Translations under genes and position numbers: made by a program
NCBI GenBank assembly: GCA_964020155.1
Contig: OZ026551.1
Span: forward strand, 2,782,018-2,846,017
Length of the DNA: 64,000 bases
Direction: 5' to 3'
DNA from: Chondrilla cf. caribensis
Taxonomy: Eukaryota > Porifera > Demospongiae > Chondrillida > Chondrillidae
Part shown: positions 42,681-55,931 of the stretch, in pieces
Layout of the letters: every line of letters starts with the position of its first letter
Numbering within the stretch: the stretch's first letter is position 1
The notes under the pieces: model-generated
The model's input: the letters and a program-made list of their open reading frames with translations, nothing else
Told to the model about the DNA's origin: nothing
The model's database searches: none

Positions 42681-44549
42681 CACATGACTTGTGACGTAAT
42701 TCTAACTACTTGCTGCGCGCGGGTTGTTTTTGTACAGTAGGTCGTTTGAAGTTCGCTCAATTATCATCGCTTATCTATGGTATTATCATGCGAGAGGATT
42801 CCGGAAAAAATGGCCGATAGTGAACATGAGTGATCATGACTCAGGAAATTTCTTTTTATCGCGCAAGATGTCAATCTGTTGTCGGTGTTACAGCAGCGGT
42901 TGATGCACTAGACTTCCTACCGTCCACATTGAATCATTTCTCAAACGTCACTCATGCAGACTATACTATTATGATGAACATATTTCGCCTATCAGCTTCG
43001 GAAGAGAAGAGAATCGTTCCTCTGATCTCCATACTGACCCTACATCTGAACAAGACAGTTATAATTAACGTCTTCATCTGAGCCACGGAGCTAGAGTTTC
43101 TTTCTTCCATCCAGACGTGATTTTTACCTCCGCATGGCAAAAGATCTACATGTTGTACGCGAGAAGATGGCAATTCGTGCTGTGCACCTCTTTGTATGAA
43201 CAGATTCGAGAAGGAAGGCAAGAGCATAGGCTTGTACGTCTAAAGAATCCCTAAGGATGCTGAACTGCATGCAACGTCTGTGGCTTTGTGCTATCAAAAG
43301 AAAGGACCATATTAACCATGGCCCAAACACATACATTTCTAGTGTTCATTTTGTTGGAGGTGAGCACGAACTGCTGGCACATGAATAACAACATATTATG
43401 TATGCTGTGCTGCATATGTATGCTTACTTCAAGGGTGTGGATTTGGAGCTATGGGGCCAAGTTTGATGCCAAGGACAGACCTGTACCGATCTGAATATAT
43501 TTATTGGTTCCAACATGTGCTCACGTTGGGCAGAATCACATGCATGTACATGTCATCTATATTTACGGAGATGTTATAGAGTGAAACTGGTGAATATTGC
43601 AGAACATGTCCCATTTTATGTGTTTTTGATCCTTGTTAGGGCCTAAATGTAGTCTCCAGTAAGAAATCATTCAGCACCCCTGTTGATTTCCAAATTTAGG
43701 TCAACGTTGAGTGATGATCCTGAGTCCTGAGGTTGGGGGGATCCAGAGTAGTCCATTGCATGCTGGAAGAAGTTGACAAACTCACCAGTTTTCATATTTT
43801 ATTAGTTTATATTCTATTTAATTTAGTATTGTTACATAACACTTGATACTTTACTAACATTACTAACTTAGCTAACTTTCTGCTTATACAAATGTACAGG
43901 TGTGTAATGACTGCATAATATGACATTGTATGGTTCATAGCTTATAAGTGTTCACTTTTTTCTGCTGTTTTGATGTCTTCATTGCTGCATGACATGTTGG
44001 GGAAAGCCACTTTTGTGATTGTGCCAGAATATATGCGGACTGTGGTCTCCAACCAGTATAGTATTGCAGCAATGTGTTAGCAGGTTTCTGCAAGGCCTGC
44101 CATACATGTCCAATGCTCATAATGGAAGCACTGTGTACATCATCATCAATGTACTTACTGAAAATTCGAGAAATCGCTATTATCCTGTGAAGAATCGCTT
44201 CTTTTAGAGATGTAAGGATACTTTCTACCGATGAAGGGCACTTTTACGAAATACTTTCTTGTTCTTGGTATTGCAGGAGAGTAAATAGACACTGTAGCTA
44301 GAAATGCCTATGGCCAACATACATTTTTGACATGCGAAAGTTAAGTAGGCTGAACAGTGACCCCATGTGCAGCCGCTCTATACCTGATAGACTCTTAGAC
44401 TAGTTAGACAGTAAGCATTTGCCTACATTAACGGATTCACTTGAGTCTGCTCACAGGAATATGGGAAAGTAGTACCTTCTTAATGCATTTCTCTTGTGCT
44501 TCCTATAGAATGTCAGAGAGTGAGGGGCAGTTAGATTGCAAACTTTATG

Positions 44550-44657
44550 GATGGTAATGACCAGTATTAGAGCAATCACTAACAGAAGGACTCACACTCA
44601 TATGTACTTTATTATTCTATAAAGGTTTAACAGGGGGATTCACTATATTATTCATTT
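44550..44657 (-). pseudogene. TM exon relic, left arm
   Basis: Acceptor and start (EMNNIVNPPVK) are kept, but the frame stops earlier than in the right arm (CCT TTA TAG). The 3' end of the exon and most of the following intron are deleted relative to 61892-62246. Confidence 0.65.
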
Positions 44658-44980
44658 CTGTAAGTACAAATTGAACAACTATAGATCCACATATTGGTAT
44701 AATATTATGAAGTAGGAAAGTAATGGAAGACCAATAAAATTGGTCTAAATCACTATTATTGTTATTATACATTTTCATATACTTCACATTTGTTGCATTG
44801 TGCTTACCACACGTAGTAGCTAGTCTGTTAAATATTGAATGCTATAGACACTGAAAATGTTACGAGAACCAGCAACCATAGAAAGTATGTTAAGTCTATA
44901 AGAAGGGCTTCCCATGCACTTTAATTTCTGGAATAGACTAACCACTCTAAGAACTCATCACATTTGTACATTTTCATTTC

Positions 44981-44985
<5 letters not shown>

Positions 44986-45034
<49 letters not shown>
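44986..45034. repeat. (CA)n microsatellite, left arm
   Basis: About 49 bp of CA. The matching right-arm tract is about 14 bp. Confidence 0.95.
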
Positions 45035-45035
<1 letters not shown>

Positions 45036-46696
45036 CCAAGTCAAACTTACTTAGTAAGTACATGTACATATCTGAAGGGCATACCAAATCTGTACTTCTC
45101 ATCAGCAGCACTTGCTATCAGTATTAGTAGAGTAATATGCTAGTCAGTAAATTGATTAATGCTACATACACTAAGATTGTTATGAGAACAAGCAGCGATA
45201 TTAAGTATGTTGTCTATAAGAAGGCCTTCCCACTTACTGGAATAGACAAACCACTTTAAGAACTCATCACATTTGTACATTTTCATTTCATTTAACACAC
45301 ATACAGTCAAGTCAAACTTACTTATTAAGTACATCTATGATGTACATATCTGAAGGGCTTACCAATTCTGTATTTCTCATCAGCAGCACTTGCTATCAGT
45401 ATTAGTAGAGTAATATGCTAGTCAGTTAATTGATTAATGCTACATACACTAAGATCGTTACGAGAACAAGCAACCATAGAAAGTATATTGTCTATAACAA
45501 GGGCTTCCCACATTTTCATTTCATTTAACACACACACACATTTATACATGTACGTATGTATCTGAAGGCATACCAAATCTGTACTCATTAGTGGTACTCA
45601 CTAGCAGTATTGGCTGACATAGTGTTCATGAAATAGGGATCATATGAGGTGTATTAGACAGGTTACCAACATACTAAGCACGTTGCAGGGTGCTGTATCT
45701 GTATCAGTGCTGATTTTAAGTATCTGCTTATTATTGGTGATTGGACTGAGAATAACCCTTAGAGTTAGATCAGATTCCATACAATAATATTATGTTGTCT
45801 TCAATTGATGGTGACTCTTAGACTGACTATAAGCAATGTCCACATCTACTAGAGTATTGAGCTATTCTATGGTGGCAATATTTTACATACTTTCATTTAC
45901 ATCCATTCGAATAGTGTTTACAACCACCTACACATTGCAAAGATGCTGGTATTGGATCCATAATCTGTATCTGTGAATATATTCAGCTGCTCATAATAAT
46001 CAGTATTTGGAAAATATCTCCGTATATATACATTGGTACACCACTGCTTGAAAAAAAAACAAGTTAAATCTGTTTCACCTGGCTACAATGGATAGATAAT
46101 ATGGTGTAATGCACTGTTAATAAATTATGCTATTAGTCACTGCATTCAAGATGATTTGGTTATAAAAAGTGAGAGTTTTGTTTTGACTACTAACAGACCA
46201 TAAATACAGTATTATTATTATTTTTACAAAAGACATCTCATTGTGTAAATGCACATTTCATGCAAATTGTGCTCAGTTTGTTTAAAACAGTGACATTATA
46301 ACTTGCATACAGAATAATCCAAAGCTGAGCATTCTGTACACAGCCTAATAGAAGATATTATGATAAAACGCAAAACAACTGTTGAATGGTTTCCCAGGTC
46401 GACACGTATATGGCTTAGTGGTAATTGACTTATTATAATATTAATCACACTACAATCACTTCAGTATATACCTATACCCATAGGATAGAGTACTATTATT
46501 CAAGGCATATGTGTACAATAATAATATGGGTGGGTGGTGGTGGCTCTGTCTTACCTAGCTTAGCACTATATACTAGTGGTGCCTTAAATGGTTCAATGAT
46601 AGTAATTGAAAAATGGATCAAAGTTGTTGGAATAATTGCAGAAAGATTGTACACTTCACTGAATCAATATATACATAATTATTTTGAAGGTCTTAC

Positions 46697-46748
46697 CAAT
46701 GCTCCAGCATAAATCAATAGCTGTAGTATAAATGATGAAGAATGTCAT
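46697..46748 (-). pseudogene. Relic signal exon, left arm
   Basis: MTFFIIYTTAIDLCWSIG with donor gtaaga is open here; the right-arm copy has a stop. The next exon (rc of about 46555-46592) has a stop, so no product beyond the signal is expected. The TATA position upstream is degraded. Confidence 0.65.
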
Positions 46749-47574
46749 TTTTCTGTGGTAAATTGTACCTTTTCCGAACAACGGAAATGAGTTGTAAGGA
46801 GACATGCTTCTGTACTACTGTACTTTTGAGATTTCTCGACATTATTTTGTACAACATTTTGTAGGTTGTTTGGAGTTTGAATACGTAATAATCATCAATA
46901 TCATGTGAGATAATGCAAAAATGGTTGACAGTGAGATTGTGTGATACCTTTGATCGTACAAGTTACCGATCTGCTGCAGGTGTAACAGCAGTGGTCGATG
47001 CATTAACTGTTCATGTGTGAACTGAAATGAAGAGTGCCTCATGCAACTGTCTACCATCCAGATTGAATCAGTACTCAAACAATGCTCAGATTATATCTGA
47101 TGAACTTAATTTCGCCTAGCACTATTGGAAGGGATGAGATTTGTTCCTCTGATCCCCATACAGACAAGACGACTAAACAAGACCTAAAGTAAAAATCTTA
47201 ATCCGAGCAATGGAGCAAGAAGTTGAGGGTTCCATCCCATGCAGAAAGAAGTTCTTATAATTATTCTATCCAATTAGTATTTTTACATAACACTTAACAC
47301 TTTACTGACATTACTAACTTAGCTAACTTTCTGTTTATACAAATGTACAGGCATGTAATTACTGCAAGACTTGACATTGTATGGTTCATAGCTAAGTGTT
47401 CACTTTTTCGCTGATTTGATGTCTTCATTGCTGCATGACATATTGAGGAGAGCCACTTTCGTGATTGTGCCAGAATGTATGTGGACTGTGTATTCAACCA
47501 TGTCTCTATGTTATTGTATTTATATATTATTGTGTATCCATGACATTGTAATATAATATATATAATATATAATT

Positions 47575-47830
47575 AGGACATTTTAACGCCAGCTGCCAAC
47601 CTGATTAGCCAGGAACGCTGGAGCTTCATGGCCGAGAACATCAAAGGTTTCCAAAGTCACGGGGACCAAGTGATGGGAGTGGTATAAAAAGGACAGTATA
47701 TTTCACTCTTCCCCTTCTCAACAAGCACTGTAATTGTATGAGTTAGCACAAGTGTCAGGACACGTAAATCCAATGCAAGTGAACTGCCTGATATTGCCTG
47801 CCTCCAAAAATTATTAGAGATTATAAGATA
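47575..47830 (+). other. Unexplained block near the endonuclease ORF, left arm
   Basis: About 250 bp, relatively GC-rich, present in both arms (right arm about 58905-59165, reversed) but absent from the paralogous 24360-24420 region. It contains TATAAAAAGG and a pyrimidine-rich run. It may be a transposon end or promoter; unidentified. Confidence 0.45.
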
Positions 47831-48104
47831 AATATGAATGCAAATCTGTACACCAATGCTAATACACTGTACAAACTATTGGTATACACATACTGATCAT
47901 ATACCATCAGGTCCATTGAAACATTACAATACATGCACCCTTGAATTCAGTTGCATATTGTACTTTCTGGCATTAATACCATGGAGCATATTTAGTATAC
48001 CGGTAATCTTTTTAATGTGATGTATTATTTATAATATTATGGTACTAACATATCCAGTTAAAACATAGATATTTTGCACAAATCAGCTATACGTACATAT
48101 TATA

Positions 48105-48710
48105 ATGAAAGGGGTGTCACTTTGCCATCCTCACAAGTACCATCAATGCGGCGCTCAGGTGGACCATTTGGCTATTCATGGGTTGAGTTGCAGGAAAAGT
48201 CAAGGTCGTTTTTCTGGACATACTGCCATCAATGACATCATTAAATGTTCTCTTGGAACAGCTAAGGTGCCATCCCTTCTTGAGCCATCAGGAATCTCCC
48301 GGTCAGATGGAAAGCGACCCGATGTTGCTACCACTATTCCTTGGAAGAGAGGCCATATTTTAGTGTGGGATGCAACATGTCGAGACACCTTCGCCCCATC
48401 ACATTCCTCCATCATCCTAAATGGGCCTGGTGCCGTAGCCAACCATGCGGAACGGCTAAAGATAGAGAAGTACAAGGACATCGCTGTTACCCATCTTTTC
48501 GTCCCCATTGGAATTGAAACCACAGGGGTTTTAGGCTCCGAGGCCAGGAACTTCCTGCACGAGCTGGCCCTGCGACTCAAGGCAGAGACAGGAGAGCGGA
48601 GATCGCACCACTACCTGCTACAAAGAATTGCCGTGGCTGTTCAAAGGGGGAATGCGGCATCAGTCCTGGGGTCAAGTAATGACTTCCATGATGATTTCCT
48701 TATCTTCTAA
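48105..48710 (+). CDS. Retroelement C-terminal fragment with zinc motif and PD-(D/E)xK-like endonuclease (left arm)
   Basis: Open 201-codon frame. The N-terminus has a Cys/His cluster (C7, C15, H25, C29). It is followed by DGKRPDVAT (about 68-76), LVWDATC (about 85-91) and KIEKYKD. The RPD, WDA and K-x-x-KY spacing matches the restriction-like endonuclease of R2-type retroelements. No reverse transcriptase is upstream, so the copy is 5'-truncated. An ATT-rich run follows the stop (about 48725-48765), as expected for target-primed retrotransposition. The ATG is probably internal to a longer polyprotein. Only three residues differ from the right-arm copy. Confidence 0.72.
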   Translation: MKGVSLCHPHKYHQCGAQVDHLAIHGLSCRKSQGRFSGHTAINDIIKCSLGTAKVPSLLEPSGISRSDGKRPDVATTIPWKRGHILVWDATCRDTFAPSHSSIILNGPGAVANHAERLKIEKYKDIAVTHLFVPIGIETTGVLGSEARNFLHELALRLKAETGERRSHHYLLQRIAVAVQRGNAASVLGSSNDFHDDFLIF

Positions 48711-49229
48711 TTTCCTATTTACACTTATTATTATTATTATTACTATTATTATTATATCATATATAATGTATACATAACATGTATGGTATAATATGTATGT
48801 AATATTAATTATATTGTTATCTATTGTATAATTATTGTAATTATTATTATTTTTATTTTTATTTGATTGTAAAATATGCATATACATATAATTTATGTGC
48901 ATTTAATTTAATTTAGTGTAAGTAAATATGTGTTATAATAACCAAATACCAAATTATTCATAATAATTACTATTGTGTCAACAGTTCTATAATAATGGTA
49001 TAAATGTGCCGTACATACGTACATGTATATTTATAGTAAGTTACTATAATTATACTATGCAGTATACCATAATTGTATATACTACTAATACTGGATAAAT
49101 CGCTTACATATGGACATTGTTATCATAATTAATGTTTTTATATTCTACACTATATATAACTATACTCATGCACCTCTTGCAGTTGACAACTCTCCTTATA
49201 TCTACATATCAATAGCAGTTGTGGCATTG

Positions 49230-49517
49230 ATACTGAATAATTTGTGTCCCCACATCACTGTATGGACCAGCTCCAACATCGGAAACAGCTCTCACTTGAA
49301 CTTGATAACTAGTCCCAGCAGAAAGGTTCTCCAGGGTGGTGGATGTTGATGTTGCATTCTTTGTAGTCCAACTTGGTGCACCACTTCTTCTGTACTGCAC
49401 TTGGTATCTGATGATCCTTCGCTTACTTACAGGTACAGTCCAAGTTACTATAAGGGGTGATTTTCCCTATCTTGCTGCTTTGGTGAGTACAGGATGAGGG
49501 CTTACCTGAGAAGGAAC
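49230..49517 (-). pseudogene. Dead FN3 exon, left arm
   Basis: Mirror of 56582-56868, with the same internal stop and loss of the 3' donor. It keeps RRIIRYQVQYRRSG and the AVSDVGAGPYSD strand. Confidence 0.75.
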
Positions 49518-49880
49518 TATGTAAAAAATGGATGTAATGGTAAAAAGGTGATGTCTATGATATTAGCCATAGAATATTATTCTATTTTCTGATTTCTATA
49601 CTTAATATACCAGTAAATATATACCTACATATACATACACAATTCATACCTGAAATATGAACAAAATACAATAAAGTTAGTATGAACCTTTGTATGTAAA
49701 ATTAATAGTGACAAAATTTGGCATCCTTGATTTACATGGACATACACAAAAACAAATTCAAATTTCAGGGTCTTATTGAGAGCCAAAGTCAGGGTTTCTG
49801 GAGTTTCAATTTGGTTGTTGCTCTCCACTATATAAGCATGTTTACTAGCTATTTAATAGTTACTGTAGTAGTAGTTATAC

Positions 49881-50168
49881 CTCGATGTGTAATTTGTGTC
49901 CCTAGTATGGACTAGCTCCAACATCAGAAACAGCTCTCACTTGCTAGATAAAATTAATAGTACCAACAGAGAGGTTCCCCATGGTGGTAGATCGTGATGT
50001 CACATCCTTTGTAATCCAAGCAGTGCCACTTCTTTTGTACTGCACTTGATATTTAATGATGGGAAAACTCACTTTGAGGAGTGATCCAAGTTACTCTAAG
50101 AACTGGTTTCCCTGATCTTGCTACATTAATATTGGTGATGGTAGGATGAGATGTAACCTTTGAAGGAA
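49881..50168 (-). pseudogene. Dead FN3 exon, left arm
   Basis: Mirror of 55932-56219, with the same frameshift before the conserved ITKY position. Confidence 0.75.
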
Positions 50169-51119
50169 CTATTATTAAGGATTGACATTTTGATGCTTAT
50201 GTCAAACTCAATGATAAATAGCTAGCCATAAATTATTTTAATCCCACGAAATACATATTATGCAAATATTTCTATATTATGCATGTAGATATTTGATTAA
50301 TGTACTATTATAATTTTAACTGCACATGCTTACCTATAATAAAGTCATGCATTACACGTGCATGCTACACAAATCTTCAAGTATTATAGTGTTGTGCTTG
50401 TTATAATACTAAAGTATTATGATATGACAGAAAATCATATTATAACCGTGCATATAGGTAATAGGGCTTTTGGTAAACACTTAAACTTTGTATATATACG
50501 TACATAGTGCATGGTTTATTGTATTAAAAGTGATATTGAGTAAAAGGCATTCAACATGCAATTTGAACTAGAGTACAAACATAATAGTCCCGAGATATCA
50601 CATACTGTTACAGTGATACCATCCTCTCTGAGATGACTGGTATAATTAGCAAAGAGAATTTTGAAGTTGCCTATTATTAATAATAATATTATTGCAGCTA
50701 TATAAAAACTGCCTATACATAAGAGTACATTCTACATATACTGTATATACATGCATGTCCTTACACTTTGGGAGCTGTGTTTAATGTACTATATGGTGTT
50801 AATGAACTTCTTAGATCAATGCGTTATTGCTGAACATGATAAACACATAAATACATACATAATACTAAGTCGTACATATTATGTATATGTGCCTTATGCA
50901 AGACGTAATGTTATTGATAGCTTAGTGGTACACAGTATCATATATCCATTTCTACACACAAAAGAGTCAACTGTGCTATAACAAACTGGCTGGACTCCAA
51001 GGTGTAGTGTATTTTAAATGATAAAGTTAAAAACAAAAAAAATGGAAAATGATGAAATTCTGATCACACAAACATTACACACATTGTCAAAAAGTAAAAT
51101 ATATTAGGAAACGTAAGGA

Positions 51120-52566
51120 TTACTTGATCTCTTCATAAATGTTCACACACCCATAAGCAGGATTATCCTCTAGCTGGAAACACTCATGGTTATTATTGTC
51201 TTCTTTAATTTCAGTATCATCTCCAGTCTTGTGCCTCCTGTATTGATGGCAGTGAGAGGGAATATACTACATCTGGCACTGATGGCTCACAATGATGGTA
51301 ACTAAATTTATTGGAATGTGTTCATTTATAAATACTTATTGCACTGAATTTTCAGGCAAAAAAGTGTGTTTGGGTGTCACTGTCCATGCATCGCAGGAGT
51401 ATATGTACCTAGTATGCACATACACACCCAGAAAGCAACATGTACAGAAGATGCAAATAAGCATAAAAATAATGCACATACATGCAAAATGGAATGCATT
51501 TTCAACCCTTACTTCTTGCAGTAGACAACTGCTGTGATGGTGATGATCAGTATCAGAATGATGAATATCAGTACTAGAGATCCAACAACTGCTCCAATTA
51601 TTATGTCATGATTGGGTGGTGGCATCAAAACCTGTATATCTGGAGATGAATGACAATGATCAGTTGTGGAACCAATAGACATCCATACTTTGGTAATGTT
51701 GGAGCTTATAAATTGGGATACTTAACATAAAATTGCAGAAGAAATTAGCATGCATTGCATTTTAGATTATTAAGTGGCAATATTATGTCCATCAACTATC
51801 CACTAATAAACAATATATTCTGTGTACTACATCCATGTCAAATGTCTCTAAATTATCCAGTAGTCTTTCTCAATAAACCGTCAATGTAAGCATCATAAGT
51901 ACAAATTATACCACCTCCAAATCTGGTCTATTTGGTACTGTAACAATATATTTAAAAGATAATTGTTCATTTCATGTATCGTACACCTGGAGCTGAAGGC
52001 TAACAGGTATTCTGAACTGTGAGGAATTACCAGCTAAGTGTTGTTGTAGTACAGAGGAGACTGAGGAAATGAAACAAATCAACCAGGAATTGGAGGGTGA
52101 AGACAGGAGAGTGGCTTAGCTGCCACTTGGAAGAAGGAATACATGCATGCGAATGGATACAGATATTTCTTATTCTATGTTTTTGGTTTACAGAATGATT
52201 ACATTGACAAAAAGACATGGAATATAGTGCTGAACAAAAACACATAGATTATTACTGTCCTAAGTCACCTAACTGTTCACTCACCAGCAGTAACACTCCC
52301 TTTGATGGTACCATTTCCAGTGTACACATCTACAGTAATACTGTATGAAGTAGTTGGATCCAGTCCTCCAATAACAACACTAGAGTCAGTAGTAGTGACA
52401 CTGTTGATGTCACGAGATACTCTATTCAGTGATGAAGGCCAGTAGGTCACAACATAGAGTGGAAAACCTCTTGCTTCATGGAGTGTTAGTGGAGTCCAAC
52501 TGACATGAATTTCACTGTTCTCATTGATCCATTTGGTGACCACGTTCTGTACTTTGACTGTAGGGG
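51120..52566 (-). CDS. Orphan 3' receptor exons, left arm: FN3, TM and tail
   Basis: Minus-strand exons 52285-52566 (FN3, APTVKVQNVV...), 51513-51639 (TM) and 51120-51237 (tail, stop TTA on the + strand). Splice sites and frame are intact and identical in protein to 53535-54980. No upstream receptor exons exist on this strand, because the sequence folds back into the right arm. It cannot encode a full receptor as assembled. Either a duplicate without a head or the second haplotype of gene C's 3' end. Confidence 0.8.
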
Positions 52567-52830
52567 CTGTGTGAGTGTGTATTTGTGTGTGTGTGTGTGC
52601 GTGCGTGTGTGTGTGCATGTGTGTGTGTACGTGCATGCGTGCGTACGTGAAATTTGTGTAAAATATAGATGTGGATGTTTCAGCTATAATCATACACATG
52701 TAGTTATAAATCAAATTTTATTTGGTATCATGGAAAAATGAAGGTACAAACATATGTAATCAATATCATGCCATAACTGGTATGGTTTTGAATCTCGCAA
52801 ATTTATTAATTATATGCACACATGTATGCA

Positions 52831-53270
52831 CATGTCTTTGAATCTGGATCAATGTTTAACACAATGGCAACGTGAAATGCATAATTTTGTACATGTGTTT
52901 CAAAAGATTATCACACATCACATTGCAGTACTCATTTTATTCGAATTAACCCGTATCGATAATTATAGTACCTCTGTTGTAGTTCCCAGGGTATGATGAC
53001 AGGAGTGTGTGAAGCTGCATATATTCTGTGTATATATGTATGTGTCATGTTGCATGGGCAGATCAACATCCAAGTGTGCATTTGTACTATAATACAGAAT
53101 TTCGCTCTAGTTAACAATCAAATGTCTGTACTCCCTAACAGAGGTCCTTTAGGTATTAATTTGTGTGTTCGTATTTAAACATTATAACACACATGCAGGA
53201 TTTAATTTATTATAACTAACAATGAATTGTTTGGCAATTACTAGACAAATTTTCATAACAATTACATACA
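52831..53270. other. Spacer of the giant inverted repeat
   Basis: About 440 bp without a partner in the other arm. Much of it is the reverse complement of gene A intron sequence (about 4680-5500), e.g. 'acagaggtcctttaggtatta'. It is therefore the natural upstream intron of the minus-strand (left-arm) copy. Confidence 0.8.
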
Positions 53271-53534
53271 TGCATACATGTGTGCATATAATTAATAAAT
53301 TTGCGAGATTCAAAACCATACCAGTTATGGCATGATATTGATTACATATGTTTGTACCTTCATTTTTCCATGATACCAAATAAAATTTGATTTATAACTA
53401 CATGTGTATGATTATAGCTGAAACATCCACATCTATATTTTACACAAATTTCACGTACGCACGCATGCACGTACACACACACATGCACACACACACGCAC
53501 GCACACACACACACACAAATACACACTCACACAG

Positions 53535-54980
53535 CCCCTACAGTCAAAGTACAGAACGTGGTCACCAAATGGATCAATGAGAACAGTGAAATTCATGTCA
53601 GTTGGACTCCACTAACACTCCATGAAGCAAGAGGTTTTCCACTCTATGTTGTGACCTACTGGCCTTCATCACTGAATAGAGTATCTCGTGACATCAACAG
53701 TGTCACTACTACTGACTCTAGTGTTGTTATTGGAGGACTGGATCCAACTACTTCATACAGTATTACTGTAGATGTGTACACTGGAAATGGTACCATCAAA
53801 GGGAGTGTTACTGCTGGTGAGTGAACAGTTAGGTGACTTAGGACAGTAATAATCTATGTGTTTTTGTTCAGCACTATATTCCATGTCTTTTTGTCAATGT
53901 AATCATTCTGTAAACCAAAAACATAGAATAAGAAATATCTGTATCCATTCGCATGCATGTATTCCTTCTTCCAAGTGGCAGCTAAGCCACTCTCCTGTCT
54001 TCACCCTCCAATTCCTGGTTGATTTGTTTCATTTCCTCAGTCTCCTCTGTACTACAACAACACTTAGCTGGTAATTCCTCACAGTTCAGAATACCTGTTA
54101 GCCTTCAGCTCCAGGTGTACGATACATGAAATGAACAATTATCTTTTAAATATATTGTTACAGTACCAAATAGACCAGATTTGGAGGTGGTATAATTTGT
54201 ACTTATGATGCTTACATTGACGGTTTATTGAGAAAGACTACTGGATAATTTAGAGACATTTGACATGGATGTAGTACACAGAATATATTGTTTATTAGTG
54301 GATAGTTGATGGACATAATATTGCCACTTAATAATCTAAAATGCAATGCATGCTAATTTCTTCTGCAATTTTATGTTAAGTATCCCAATTTATAAGCTCC
54401 AACATTACCAAAGTATGGATGTCTATTGGTTCCACAACTGATCATTGTCATTCATCTCCAGATATACAGGTTTTGATGCCACCACCCAATCATGACATAA
54501 TAATTGGAGCAGTTGTTGGATCTCTAGTACTGATATTCATCATTCTGATACTGATCATCACCATCACAGCAGTTGTCTACTGCAAGAAGTAAGGGTTGAA
54601 AATGCATTCCATTTTGCATGTATGTGCATTATTTTATGCTTATTTGCATCTTCTGTACATGTTGCTTTCTGGGTGTGTATGTGCATACTAGGTACATATA
54701 CTCCTGCGATGCATGGACAGTGACACCCAAACACACTTTTTTGCCTGAAAATTCAGTGCAATAAGTATTTATAAATGAACACATTCCAATAAATTTAGTT
54801 ACCATCATTGTGAGCCATCAATGCCAGATGTAGTATATTCCCTCTCACTGCCATCAATACAGGAGGCACAAGACTGGAGATGATACTGAAATTAAAGAAG
54901 ACAATAATAACCATGAGTGTTTCCAGCTAGAGGATAATCCTGCTTATGGGTGTGTGAACATTTATGAAGAGATCAAGTAA
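53535..54980 (+). CDS. Gene C 3' exons: last FN3, TM and tail
   Basis: Exons 53535-53816 (FN3, phase 1-1), 54462-54588 (TM: short Pro/Asn stalk, then a long Ile/Leu/Val run and VVYCKK, phase 1-2) and 54863-54980 (tail). The tail ends LEDNPAYGCVNIYEEIK, matching gene A except Glu to Cys and Gln to Lys. The phases fit gene C's last upstream exon (41386-41478, ending in phase 1). The implied intron is 12,056 nt because it contains the left arm; gene A's equivalent is 1,278 nt. Confidence 0.85.
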
Positions 54981-55931
54981 TCCTTACGTTTCCTAATATA
55001 TTTTACTTTTTGACAATGTGTGTAATGTTTGTGTGATCAGAATTTCATCATTTTCCATTTTTTTTGTTTTTAACTTTATCATTTAAAATACACTACACCT
55101 TGGAGTCCAGCCAGTTTGTTATAGCACAGTTGACTCTTTTGTGTGTAGAAATGGATATATGATACTGTGTACCACTAAGCTATCAATAACATTACGTCTT
55201 GCATAAGGCACATATACATAATATGTACGACTTAGTATTATGTATGTATTTATGTGTTTATCATGTTCAGCAATAACGCATTGATCTAAGAAGTTCATTA
55301 ACACCATATAGTACATTAAACACAGCTCCCAAAGTGTAAGGACATGCATGTATATACAGTATATGTAGAATGTACTCTTATGTATAGGCAGTTTTTATAT
55401 AGCTGCAATAATATTATTATTAATAATAGGCAACTTCAAAATTCTCTTTGCTAATTATACCAGTCATCTCAGAGAGGATGGTATCACTGTAACAGTATGT
55501 GATATCTCGGGACTATTATGTTTGTACTCTAGTTCAAATTGCATGTTGAATGCCTTTTACTCAATATCACTTTTAATACAATAAACCATGCACTATGTAC
55601 GTATATATACAAAGTTTAAGTGTTTACCAAAAGCCCTATTACCTATATGCACGGTTATAATATGATATTCTGTCATATCATAATACTTTAGTATTATAAC
55701 AAGCACAACACTATAATACTTGAAGATTTGTGTAGCATGCACGTGTAATGCATGACTTTATTATAGGTAAGCATGTGCAGTTAAAATTATAATAGTACAT
55801 TAATCAAATATCTACATGCATAATATAGAAATATTTGCATAATATGTATTTCGTGGGATTAAAATAATTTATGGCTAGCTATTTATCATTGAGTTTGACA
55901 TAAGCATCAAAATGTCAATCCTTAATAATAG

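Larger units (their letters stand above)
42579..52830 (-). repeat. Left arm of the giant inverted repeat
   Basis: Reverse complement of 53271-63986. Left coordinate plus right coordinate is about 106100 from the centre to about 49200/56890, then about 106740 because of an extra block in the right arm. It shifts again near 44550 because of a deletion in this arm. The outer end (CACTGTGG at 42579-42586) pairs with the bases just before the gene E start codon. The arm lies inside gene C's last large intron and carries reversed copies of every right-arm feature. Confidence 0.93.

Noticed and set aside
43935..44120. Conserved small protein in the repeated module
   Set aside because: Open frames occur on both strands in different copies without a consistent reading frame or domain, which fits a non-coding repeat.
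48672..48902. Asn/Ile-rich ORF on the minus strand
   Set aside because: Translation of the AT-rich ATT-repeat tail behind the endonuclease ORF.
52505..52741. Cys/Val-rich ORF opposite the FN3 exon
   Set aside because: Antisense shadow of the FN3 exon plus a TG-rich intron end.
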